DNA of 64,000 bases, taken from assembly GCA_911728455.2 (NCBI GenBank), contig OU452222.1, positions 10,571,575 to 10,635,574 of the forward strand, given 5' to 3'. The notes beneath the pieces were generated by a model. That model was not told where the DNA came from and searched no databases. It saw only the letters and a program-made list of their open reading frames with translations. The translations under genes and the position numbers were made by a program. Position 1 is the first letter of the stretch. Every line of letters starts with the position of its first letter. Shown here in pieces: positions 10,888 to 21,512 of this stretch. Source of the stretch: Marthasterias glacialis. Taxonomy: Eukaryota > Echinodermata > Asteroidea > Forcipulatida > Asteriidae.

Positions 10888-13800
10888 TAGCAGCAGTAAC
10901 GCCTCTCATACTAGGCGAAGTCATGGTTCGACTGGTAGGAGTAAATCCTGGCCTGCAAGACGTCACACGCCATACACAAAGACCCCCAAATCCAGGCGGC
11001 TTCATGGTACGGCAGAATGCATTCAAATTGTTCTAGTCTCTTTTTAATTTTTGAGAAACTATGGGATCAGTATTATGAATATCAATATGTAACAAAAAAA
11101 CATCAATTAGTTTCATTTCTTTTGTTCTTTTTCATCAACAGAGTAAAGGTGTGATTACCTAGATTATGTTGAATTTACACGTTGTCGGATTGCTTTGTGC
11201 AGACATGATATTCTTCCAACTTTAGTCTGATTTCCGATTTTCTTGCCCTCAGAAAATTCAGTAAAATTGTTATTAAACAGCCTGAAAAGTCTATACAAGC
11301 ATATACCATATGTAGTGTACATGTAGGTTGGCCCTTGTACTCAATAAAATAATCCTACTTTTTTCCAAGGGCCAAATGTCACGCCTGTTTGTGGTTACAT
11401 CGTGGTTCACAAACAATATCGTCATAAACCATCTTTCCCCCGAAAAGTTTCTCCTTATCAGATATATCTGTTGTTAAAACAAAAACTAACAGGGAAGACC
11501 AGCAAGTTAGAGAGGACGCCAGTCCTTCCAGTTGGCGAGGCACACTCCCTGAAGCAGCTCATGAATAAAACATGGCACGTGTATCAGGTGACTCCACTCA
11601 ACAACTTCCAGCAAACTACAGCGGCTCTGAGAAAATACTCCAGGCATCTATCGGCTGCTCTGCAGGCAGTAAGTTTGATGAATGGTCCCAAAGGGGAGGG
11701 GTTAAGTGGAATATCTTACTTGCCAGGTCTGTGATTTGTTTGCTTTTTTTAAAAACAAGTTTCATGATTGTTTTCATAAACCTTTGTCTTCAACAGAATG
11801 GCAATTGATGCCAGATATTGTGTGCTGTTATGTTTATTTTTAATTGTAGTTCTGTCTCCTCTCATCACATTTTTGTCGTCTTTTTCAGGAGTCTCAAAAG
11901 GGTATCGGAGTTGACCTGGAGAGTGAAGTCGGTGACCGTGCAATTTTCAACATTTACAAAGGGCTTGTCACTTCTGATGGTAAGAACAGTCAGTTATCAC
12001 CTGATTTTGTTTTACAAAAGTCATAAATACTTTTGCAAGGCACTTTTGAGAGTTTCTTGGTTTCATTTTCCAGAAAGCTCTAATAATAAAAACAATGTAA
12101 TAGTAACATGTTTTGTACTGTGTCCTGGCAGTTCAATTTTGTTCATCGTCAAAAATTTTGTTCATCGACAAAAATGTATCAAGCTTTGGGCTATGTAAAA
12201 TACACGTTTTAAAAACTGCACATGTTTATCAAGATAGCCCATACTAGTAATGGGTCAGTAAAAAGCAATGGGTGTAACTAAATGTAAGACTGTAGTTGGA
12301 CAGAGAACTTTGTATGTAAAAGTTTGAACAATAAGTGTGCATATTTACTAGACATTGAACTTATCCAAGTTTTTTAACTCAAACGTATTTCTTCCTCTAT
12401 CATCCCAGATAACACAAAGGCCGTAGAGTTGACTATCAAGGCCAAAGGTCAAGGGCGAGGGGCCAGCAGCAGGGTCATCTGCCATGCGATACTGTGCTCT
12501 GTTGGAGCTGAGCAGAGAGACCAAATCGCCGACAGGTTAACCATGCTTCCGGTTCTGATGATTAAAGGGACTGCAACAGTCACAAGATATGTGGTCTCGT
12601 GGCTGCAGGTCTGTGTAGTTTTTTCTAAGACATCAAACAGTCATTTTATGTGGTAAAGTAATGTCAGACACTGCAAACCCCCAACCCTTTTGAAAGCATC
12701 AAATTTACAGCGATCAGTGTGTGCGTTTTTCAAGCCAGCTAGTCTCACTTTTTTATTCCACTACAAAGAACCCTACCCGGACTCAATCTTTTAGTAAAGG
12801 TCAGATATCAGAAAACTAGATTTGAAAAAACTCATCTTGAAACATAACTTCTGTATTCCCGTTTCCATACTTCTGTAGGGGGATGGGTCACTCTGTCCGT
12901 CTTTATACAGAACTTGAACTTCCATCTTAAATGATGTGGCAGTTTAACCCTCCTACAGCCTGACCATTCAGTATCTACCACTGTCGTTTTGAATGATAAA
13001 CTAAGCCAGCCTACAGTAAGGTATAATGTTGTGAATACATCTCTACAGTTTAATTCTCTGCAGTTCCTTCCCCACCCCCAAGAAAAATTGGCTGCAGATA
13101 TTTTTTAATGCCAAAGCTAAACAGTTAAATTTGATTTGGGACACATTGTATTAATTTCTGCTTTGTGTGTTTTGTATTTGATGTATAGCGTTCCTATAAT
13201 ATTTCTGGTTTTTCTGATATTTAAAATTTATTAATTTATTCAAAATACATAAAAGATTCTCACAGTTAATCCTGCCAGGTAGTAATAATATACTTGCATG
13301 AATACATGAAATATTCACATGGTTAATTATTGTACCTTTTTTCATCATTATTAACGCCCATTCCTGTCCTTTACATTCCGACATTCAGACACATTTTGAT
13401 TGCCACATCAAGAAGATGACCTTCAACCCCATGGCCCTGATGTGGATGGTGTCAATGTGGGCAGGTGTTTCCACTGGTCAGTACAAACAACTGCATGTGT
13501 AAAGTTTTCCTGTCTAATATTTGTGTGTTGAGAGTTTGAAACGTTTGTTAAAATAATAATGATAACGGACAATTATGTAGCGCTGGTATCCGCCAATTTT
13601 GACCCTCATGGGGCATGAGCATTATCATCACGGTCACCGGGCCATTGATTTCATTCCTTAAACCATCTCAGGTCCCTGTGCTGCCAAGTATGTAGCGCAT
13701 CAAGCTAAATCAATTCACAATTTTTTTTTTTTTTTTTTTTTAGACTCGCAAGCCGAAGTGAATTTCACTGTATATGTATTTATATATGTGTGACAATAAA

Positions 13801-16800
13801 CAATTGAATTGAATTGAATTGAATTGAATTGAATTGAATTGAATTGAATTGAATTGAATTGAAGAACCATCTCTGCCCTCACATGTACTAATTTACTCCT
13901 GGGTGAAGAGAAGCAACTATGGTAACTGTCTTGCTCAAGGACACAAGTTTACGACTGGGATTCGAATCCACACCCCAATGACTTAGCCACCAGAACTTGA
14001 ATCTGGAGCACTTGACCACTCGGCCAAGACACGCCAAATTAAGACCACTTCCAAAAAATTCCTGAAAAATTTGTCCCCGGCCCAGCATTGAGTTTGACAG
14101 ACTCAGTACTGCATGAAGTGCTACATGTGGACCATTTGAGATTCAATGTTGGTGACAAGTGACTGTATACTTGAAGATTCTGACATTTTTAAGGTTTTCA
14201 CAACACCGAAACATCCTTCTTTGAATTTACTCATGGCGATATATTTTTTCTCTGCCTGCAGGAGTCAAGAGTAAAACCGTAGAGCTGCTGTACACCTTTC
14301 CCGCCGAAGTTGAGGGACTAAGTCGAGTTACATTGACACTAGATGCTGCAGATGCCAAGACCCTCTGGGACAGGTAGAATAGTGATCTTTTCTGCAGATG
14401 GATCTAGAGCATGGGGGTCTAGCGGCCTGGTACATGGATCCTGGGCCAGTTTTTACATTAGTTAACTTTAACCTTGACTTCCTCAGATTTACAAGTCCAA
14501 TACCATAAGGTGACTCAACACACAAATCATTGGGCTCCGATTACGGTGACCCCTGGCATCATCCATGCCAAGCATGATCAGTTTACAGTCCAATAGAGTC
14601 TGCTGTTAGATTCTGGGAGTGTTTTTTTTTTTTTTTTTTTTTTTTTTTGGGGGGGGGGGTTGTGTTTGGGGCTGGGGGCCTAAGCCAACGGCATTTCCAG
14701 CCATTTCCAGGTTCAACTGTAAATCTGTATCAGCATGAGGTTTCCACCCCTCTCCTTCCCCCTCACAATACAGGGTTTAGGTTTGATGTTTCACTGTAGT
14801 ATTTAGTTTCAAGATCTGAACAGCACTGTTCCCTTGTGACTTAAACATTCCCTGTTTAACTTTGACTCTTTACAGTGTTCATGATGGGGAATTGGCAGAC
14901 ATCACTTCTGATGAGGTTTCAGCCTTCATCAAGGCACTGGAGGCACACTTCTTCCATCATTTCAAGATCCACCTGTCTGTGAGTACAGCGCTCGTGTAAA
15001 CACAAAAACTTCCTTTGACTGATCATTTATTGTCATTCAAATGGATTTGTGTCGGGAATACACACACTTTATAGATCCAAGACCGATACCAGTTGCCTAT
15101 TTTCTCCTGGTCTTAGCTTTTGTGCCCAGTAAAAAATTTCCCAAATGCAATCTGATTATCTGGTGGAACCTCTATTCGCATTATTCACAGTTGAGGTGAA
15201 AATACAATAGTCTGATAGTTTAAACAAGCTCCTATTTATTCCTTACGGCAAGAATAAAGAATTAGGTGCAGCTTTTTTATTTCATTCACCAAAATGATTC
15301 TTTGAAAGTGGGATTTCACCCCTGCAAACAGACAAATTCTGTCTAGTTACTTCAATGAATATGTTGAAAAGTTGATGTTCTTTGCGCGATATGGTTATAT
15401 GTATATACCCTTATCTGCTTGGAATTATGCACCAATAAGGTTGCACAGTATTGTATTCATGGAATAAGACTCAAATTGGCAAACTCCTAAGTAATGCCCA
15501 TTAACTAAAGAAAAGCGGCCAGACCAACATACTTATTGTTGTTTGTGATTTGAAAAGTCATGAATGAGCAGTGAGATTTATGACAACAGACAACATTGTC
15601 ACAAGTCAACTTGTCTTAATCATTTGCCACACATGCAGTCATGCAAAATATTAGGCAGAGGTGTTCATTTGGTTGTGTTTTTGCTCTCCTTCACAGGGAC
15701 TGTTGTTATCAAGAATTGGGACACCCCTCGTTTACATCGGCTCTGAAGGCAGGCTGAAAGTAAGATCATCTTTATTATTATAATCTTTCTGGTAATGAAA
15801 CCAAGGGACCCTCAAAAATTCCTTGCACTGTAACCCGTAGGCCTGAAGATACCTGCTTGGAGACGATTTTGATGAAACCTCAGTCTCTCTTGTGGGAGGA
15901 AAATCCACATAATCAGGTACGGACTGGAAACCAAATCCACATGCAAGGCTCCGGTCCGAAATGGGATTCGAACCGGGGTCCACAGAGGTGAAAAGCAGGG
16001 GGAAAGAATTTAGTTTGTGATGCTTGGCTTTCCAATTACAGTGTGCTTATTCACCCCGCCTTGTCTAGACTCCAAACTAACGCATATCATAAGACAAGTG
16101 ATGGCTTTGAGAAGAGTTTTGATGGCTTTTCATTAAAATTTTGTGAACAAAATTGTCAACGCTGAAACACTTGAGAAAACCTCAGTACTTCTTATTAGAG
16201 CCATTAATTCTTCCTAGAAAAATTATGTACGTGACATGCACATGACAATGACAGTAATAACAGAGTCTTGTGAAATGCACAAATCCACTAGTAAGGTGCT
16301 TGGATGCTAAAGCAGTTATCAGAGAAATCAAGGAGAGCTAAGTAAAACCAGTTAAGAAAACGCTTTTGACTCGAGGTGCGACTTCCAAAGCTGGCATACG
16401 TTGCTGTGTTATTTTACAGAAAAAACACTCGTTTCGTTCAAAGACATTTCTCGTGAAAGAAACCAATATTTCTGATAAGACCTTGAGTCTTTGCAAGACA
16501 CACGTGAAAGGCAAGTCCAGAAATTATTTTGTTCTGACATAAATCATCGAAGGCAAAAAGTTTGATGCATTTCCTATGAGCTTCTGGCAATCGATGGAGC
16601 CAGTTTGTGTGAAGTGGGCGTGACTTACAGTGGAAGTACGTCACACTTACCAACAGGACAGATGTTGTGTCTATTCCCTTTAACAACATGTACATGAAGC
16701 CTCAAAAAAATATGTGTCTGTTTTATGTGAAATTCTGAGATCATTGTTCTGTTGAATTATTGTCCAGTGCTTTGGAGACATTTTCCTTTATCCAGGTGTT

Positions 16801-19208
16801 TCTATTCTTGACTGTAGATACTAGCAGAGTCTGCTGTACATGGAGTATTGCAGCACATAACAGAGCTAGCAATGGACAACTTTTGAAGCCATCTGTAAGG
16901 ACCAGCGGCATGTTGAATGTGAACAAAGTGACAGACAAACACAGCAAGATGGAGAAACAAAATGAATTTTTGGGGATGGGTCACTCTGTCCGTCTTGGAG
17001 TTGTGTGATAATTTAACTGTCCCGCTGCCACCTGATCGTTTAATATCAACCACTGTGGTTTGAAATCAACTAAGCCAGCTTCGTGTTGTGAATGTGTTAT
17101 ATTTTAGTTATTTACAAGTATTTGTGTGCCCCTTGCTGTTTTGTGGCGACACACTTACAAGCTTATAAATGTACACTCAATTCTGAACAAAATATAAATA
17201 TGTACAAAAACTACAGATTTTCATTCAGTCAAGAAAAGAGACCAGACTATTGTTGTGATGTACAATGTATAAAAGTTTAATAAGCAAACAAAAAATAAGG
17301 AGCTCTGGAAATGCCATCCGAAATGTTGAGATCCATCTCAGGTTGACAGGACATCATTAAACTTCCTGAGATAAACTGTCAACATCTAGAAGCCGGATGT
17401 CAACTTGCCGTAGTAATATATTTCAAAATGACAACATCTAGAAAGAAGTGTTACAAAACATCGCGAAGTTTGTATCAGGGAGTCCACATCCTAGATATTG
17501 TACTTTAAGGATGAGATCATCTTGACATAAGTTATGACTGGAAGTCAACATCTTGTAGGGTCATCGTAATATCTAGTACACTGTGGGTATCTCAGGATTT
17601 CAACAAATCAGATGGCACTTCAAGAGCGCTGTAAAAATAACTTCAATTTCTTTGAATAATTTTAATAACTTTTTCAGTTCTTCAACATGATTTTTGGTTC
17701 TCTTATTATTATGTAGTGGCAGTTTAAATTTGTATTGTACAGTTTTCTTGTTTGTTTAATTCTAATTTATTACTAAGAATTAGTGACGTTAACTTTATTT
17801 TTGTGTTTCTAAGAAAATATCAACATTTGTCGATACTTTTCCCTTCTTTTTTAAAAGCCTACGTTGTAGCCGTTTTCAACTGACATAAAATCCTCATTTC
17901 TCTTCGCATGATGTGTTGCCCACTCACAGCTCAACCAAAAGTGTGGCAATGCATGTGCGTACACTTGACGAGCATGGCTGGAGCATTTGAGGCAATATTC
18001 ACTGGTTGTTTTGTAATATACTCACATTCATACATGGGTGGGGTTTAATCCTAAACTCATCAAAACCAATTGCCTATTTTGTTTGATTCTGTTGGACTGA
18101 GGACTGCACTCGTAAACTGATCATGTTTTACAGTGGATCAGGCATACCACCATAATCAGTGTCCAACAGTTTGGGTGTTGAGTTACCATTTGGTAGATTT
18201 TGTAAGGTTAAGGAAGGATGCTGCATGGAATTAATCACTCAAAGAGAGTTAGGATTAATGCATCACACTTAAGCGCAGAACTTTCAGTACTTTTTCCTCT
18301 TTCTTTTTCTCAATTGCGTGACCATTTTAAATCAGAATTTGTCAGGACTTTGGACTCACTTGTAATTTTGTGGTTGAGCATTTGATAAAAGTAATAGTGT
18401 AAATCATGGCACATTGAACTGTTGTAAAATAAGAAAAACTGTAAATAAAAGAACGCTTGTGAGGTCATACAGAACAGTCTTGTGAATCCTGAAAAATTGG
18501 TTTCTTGGTGTGGCAGACATGCAATTGTAATAGCCTCCCCAAAAGAGGAAACTGCCTTGCACCCATAAGTTGGTGCGGGGATTGTTAGTTTTTTGTGGCA
18601 GTAAAAATTTAACAAAGAGGAAATAAGCTGATCAGCTGAAAAGTTGCATGCCTGGTGTGGCGATAAAGCCTGCAGAATTGCAAGATGTTACATTTTAGAG
18701 GTTTACAGACGCTGTCATTTCAGTTGGATATCTAAAGGTTTGCTCATAACAAGGGCCGAGTCTTTCATCTCTGTGACGGCAATTTCACCTCTTTCAAGGA
18801 AATGTGAAGGTGCGGGGAGATCAGTGAAAAAAATCCTGATAATAAATCAAGATACTGCACACGCGTGTGCTTGTGGTCAAATCACAGAGGGTGCCATCTT
18901 TGTCAAACTGTGATGTGACCGATGGCGCCGTGCATTCGTAACAACTGGGTTATTCCATTTACTGCTATAATCATGACGTGACGGCCCCTTTATGACGAAC
19001 AAATCACACCCTTTCAGGTCTACAAATGTCATTTGATTTGACAATTCAGTGTGGCTATTTTACTTGTCATTGCCAGACAACCATTCATGCAAGACACAAA
19101 AGATGCAGCTTTGCTGCAGCATCAAGAAAGTTGCATTGTATCCTGATGAGGGGTTCCATCGTACTCTTAATCGTCCTCTTGATGGCTTTGAGCTTGACTG
19201 GATTTTAG
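10841..19208 (+). CDS. CENPL: Centromere protein L
   Basis: CENP-L pairs with CENP-N in the constitutive centromere-associated network and binds CENP-A chromatin. Coding exons read: 10841-11006, 11370-11668, 11889-11979, 12409-12608, 13389-13476, 14262-14373, 14876-14978 and 15697-15759; frames join at every junction. Family-specific stretches are THFDCHIKKMTFNPMALMWM with VSMWAG, and DAADAKTLWDSVHDGELADI followed by HFFHHFKIHLS; both align well with vertebrate CENP-L. The N-terminus is Ser/Arg-rich and poorly conserved, as is usual. A 5' exon ending at 10253 precedes the start; the main ATG is exactly the first codon of exon 2. The final exon is tentative: 19131-19208 gives the hydrophobic ending LHCILMRGSIVLLIVLLMAL with SLTGF, which keeps the frame and resembles the family's hydrophobic C-terminus, but its acceptor is poor. 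With it the protein is 399 residues (human 344). Confidence 0.87.
13721..13862. repeat. Poly(T) tract and (GAATT)n microsatellite
   Basis: A 21-base T run is followed, about 60 bp later, by twelve tandem GAATT pentamers (13801-13862) within the CENPL intron between exons 13476 and 14262. A degraded minus-strand SINE abuts it on the right, so the array may have grown from the A-rich or repeat tail of that SINE. Confidence 0.9.
13870..14035 (-). mobile_element. tRNA-derived SINE fragment (SINE-A)
   Basis: On the minus strand it reads GGCGTGTCTTGGCCGAGTGG, then a tRNA-like arm and the B box GGATTCGAATCCC, then CTTGAGCAAGACAGTTACC. This corresponds to the head and start of the body of the copies at 8693 and 41395. 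Confidence 0.75.
14618..14662. repeat. T/G homopolymer tract
   Basis: A run of about 27 T followed by about 11 G lies in a CENPL intron. It is low-complexity sequence with no other content. Confidence 0.9.
15770..16010 (-). mobile_element. tRNA-derived SINE, second family (SINE-B), copy 1
   Basis: On the minus strand, CCTCTGTGGACCCCGGTTCG followed by AATCCC gives a clear B box. The body is shared with copies at 35105-35365, 40785-41050 and 44105-44345 (GTGGGAGGAAAA-type, CCCGTAGGCCTGAAGATA-type and CTGGTAATGAAACCAA-type blocks on the plus strand). All four lie in introns and all are in the minus orientation. This one directly follows CENPL exon 15697-15759. Confidence 0.8.
17302..17627. mobile_element. 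326-bp MITE with long imperfect inverted repeats
   Basis: The left end GCTCTGGAAATGCCATCCGA pairs with a right end whose reverse complement is GCTCTTGAAGTGCCATCTGA. The arms run about 40 bp. Inside are repeated, locally inverted 'TCAACATCT' and 'ACATCTAGA' motifs. There is no coding frame. It lies in the putative last CENPL intron. Confidence 0.7.
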
Positions 19209-19249
19209 TGAACGACTAATGCAATGTCCCAAAATGTTTTCTGGAAACA

Positions 19250-19255
19250 TTTATT
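19250..19255 (-). terminator. Poly(A) signal of GINS3
   Basis: The minus strand reads AATAAA about 20 bases after the GINS3 stop codon (19276). The implied 3'UTR is very short, and its end lies close to the tentative CENPL stop at 19208. Confidence 0.7.
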
Positions 19256-19275
19256 TCTCAAAAGTTGGGTCCGAG

Positions 19276-20817
19276 TCAATCTCCGTCCTCCATTACTGCT
19301 CTCTTCCTCTTTCTGTGGCTCACCACCATGTCGGATACTGACATCTTTGTCATCTTTCTCGTTTCCCACTTCTGGAAGTCGACCAGGCTCTGTTGACTGG
19401 CTCGGAACAAGGAACGCTCCATCTCATCCAGCTTGTCCGTCAGCTTGGATGTTTCCTCGTTCAAAGCATTTTGAGAGTTGTCCATGATGCGACGGAAGCG
19501 GTCGACAAATGTCTGCGGATGAAAAGATTTGCTGTCATCAAAAATACATAAAATAGCAATAGCACTAGGCCAGAATTTGGTCTTTTGACTGGTCAAGATA
19601 ACTTTTGTTGTTTCAGCCCAGGCATTATTGGTCCATAACTGCAATGTCTCTAGTTGCTACAGTACGACTCAACATTTTATTTCTTAACAGTAAAAGGGCA
19701 ATAGGAATAAAAGAGTGGTGACTCAAACTTGGCCTTAATCGGCTCTTTAAAACCTTACAGTGTCACAGCCATGTGATAAAGGTCCTCGGCGAAAGCCTTC
19801 ATTTCATGCCTTTATTCACCCTGGCCGCAACACTTGTTGGTTTTAAACAGCCAATGAGTTAAGACATTGTCACCATGCTTTTATTCCCTTATTTTAGTAA
19901 GTTTAGTATTATAAGTATTCCAAGCATTGGCAAAAATACCATATCCAGCTGCCACTTTATCTCCCATAACTTAGGTCAAATTACACCCTTACCTGTCCAG
20001 AAAGGTTGATGGAATGTATACAGAGAAGAACAGGCACTTTGAACAATTACAAAGTGTCGAAATCATGAAAAAATAAGCCATTTTCACGTCTATGTTGGGC
20101 TTGACAACGCTACTTGCTAAACACCATTTAAGTTCGCTCCAGCCATGCGATGAAATGTTCGCTTGATTTTTATTTATTTAAGGTCTATAATTACCGTTTT
20201 GCTACCAATACCGTTTATACCAATTTCTCAAGAGGAACATTTAAAAAAGGGAAATAAGCCCAACATCCATTAAAAAATCTAAAAAATCCCTAAGAAAGTG
20301 GCAGCCGGACATGCAAACTTTTTCCATGCATTAACAAGTCGCTGTAATTGCTGTAGTGTATGTATAGTACATGTATTGAAAAGTACACCATCCATTTCTT
20401 CAGCAAGTTACTAACCTGGAGTAATGACTTGGCAATATCGTCAGATTCATTCATCTCGAAACACAACAGCTTGGTCCCAAACGAGTAGAAGTACGGTCCC
20501 ATTTTGTGAAGATCCACTACATTTGCATCTGCTGTGAAGATTTCTCTGTATCCAGCCCGGTAAAACTTGGGCAATTCCACGCTAACGATCTTCCTCTTTC
20601 GACTGCAGAGGCCCGTCGCCAACCAAAACGGCAACTCCATTTTGGTTCCGGGAAGGATGTGTTCGCTGTCAGAACCCGTGTTTAAAAAACCCAAACGAAA
20701 CATGGGTAGTTCTGTTTTGACCGGTACTTTCTCTTGAGACGACAGAATGTCTTCAAGGTTGAAATAGTTATCCGTATTACTGAAAAAACGGGTGTATATT
20801 TCTGGAGCATACGCCAT
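19276..20817 (-). CDS. GINS3: GINS complex subunit 3 (PSF3)
   Basis: This is one of the four GINS subunits of the CMG replicative helicase (CDC45-MCM2-7-GINS). Two exons, 20817-20416 and 19512-19276, give 212 residues; human GINS3 has 216. The N-terminus MAYAPEIYTRFF is followed by NYFNLEDILSSQEKVPVK. The later block GTKMELPFWLATGLCSRKRK and LPKFYRAGYREIFTADANVV is typical of PSF3. The second exon encodes the helical part TFVDRFRRIMDNSQNALNEE and ends in a basic/acidic tail RKRKRAVMEDGD. An upstream in-frame codon exists, but the ATG at 20817 matches the usual family start. The gene is tail to tail with CENPL and head to head with the lectin gene. Confidence 0.96.
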
Positions 20818-20953
20818 TTCTGTGAATTTATATACGTTTGTTTTTGAACTGATTGCAGTGTGGCGGGAAAGTCTAGTTACTTTCACGTGATGTACATTAA
20901 CGGATACGACTAAAAAAAATTAACGGGCAACAGACTATTTTCAGTTTGACTGC

Positions 20954-20967
20954 AAGAGGGCGCTATA
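20954..20967 (+). promoter_or_regulatory. CTCF-like core motif 137 bp upstream of GINS3
   Basis: The plus strand reads CTGCAAGAGGGCGCTATA. Of the four cores it is the best match to the full CTCF consensus, with the right 11 bases fitting and the left half partly fitting. It lies between the divergent GINS3 and lectin genes. Confidence 0.45.
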
Positions 20968-21512
20968 CTCAGTTGGGGTAAAAATAAACATTTTGCAAGT
21001 TCTAACAACATGCTTTAAGTCATGTACTAAAAATTAATAGCATAAGGGTGACATTTAAAAGATAAAAAAAAATCTGACGTAAGGGCAAGGATGATACTTT
21101 GTAATGATGTAATTGGTTTTGAGACATAATTCTGCATTTTGGCTTGGTGGCACTTTAAAAACAAGCTAAAACAGTTTTTTAGACCGTCCCCCAAATTGGC
21201 CCAAAATGCACAAAATACGAACTGGCCCGTTACCATGGTAACGGGTCCTTTTTGTTACTTGCTTACCTAGACCTTTCATTTAAAAAAGAACCTCCGAAAA
21301 AAAGAAGGAAAAAAATGGCAGAGGACAAAAATATGAAGTATTTACGCGGCCCCACTCTTAAGGAAACGATAACGGGAATGGAAACCAACATTATTTTTTA
21401 CTTTGGCCTTGTCTCTCGGTATTTTCTCCGCCAATGTACTTTAAGCAATCTCCCATGCGTTACACTCGATCATTTCAAGAGAGTGTTTTAGATCGTCGTG
21501 TTAGCTCAGAAT

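Larger units (their letters stand above)
15760..19130 (+). other. Long putative last intron of CENPL
   Basis: No conserved exon was found between 15759 and the tentative last exon. The stretch holds SINE-B copy 1, the 326-bp MITE and a block near 16974-17095 that resembles 12881-13045 (both start GGGATGGGTCACTCTGTCCG). Other acceptor-like sites, such as the one before 16769, were considered for the last exon but gave no better match to CENP-L. Confidence 0.5.

Noticed and set aside
16769..16822. Candidate last CENPL exon after an acceptor-like TTGTCCAG
   Set aside because: It would encode CFGDIFLYPGVSILDCRY, which does not resemble the CENP-L C-terminus better than the 19131-19208 candidate.
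21314..21491. 59-codon frame MAEDKNMKYL just upstream of the lectin start
   Set aside because: No domain or splice support; it could be a uORF if transcription starts early, but nothing fixes the start site.
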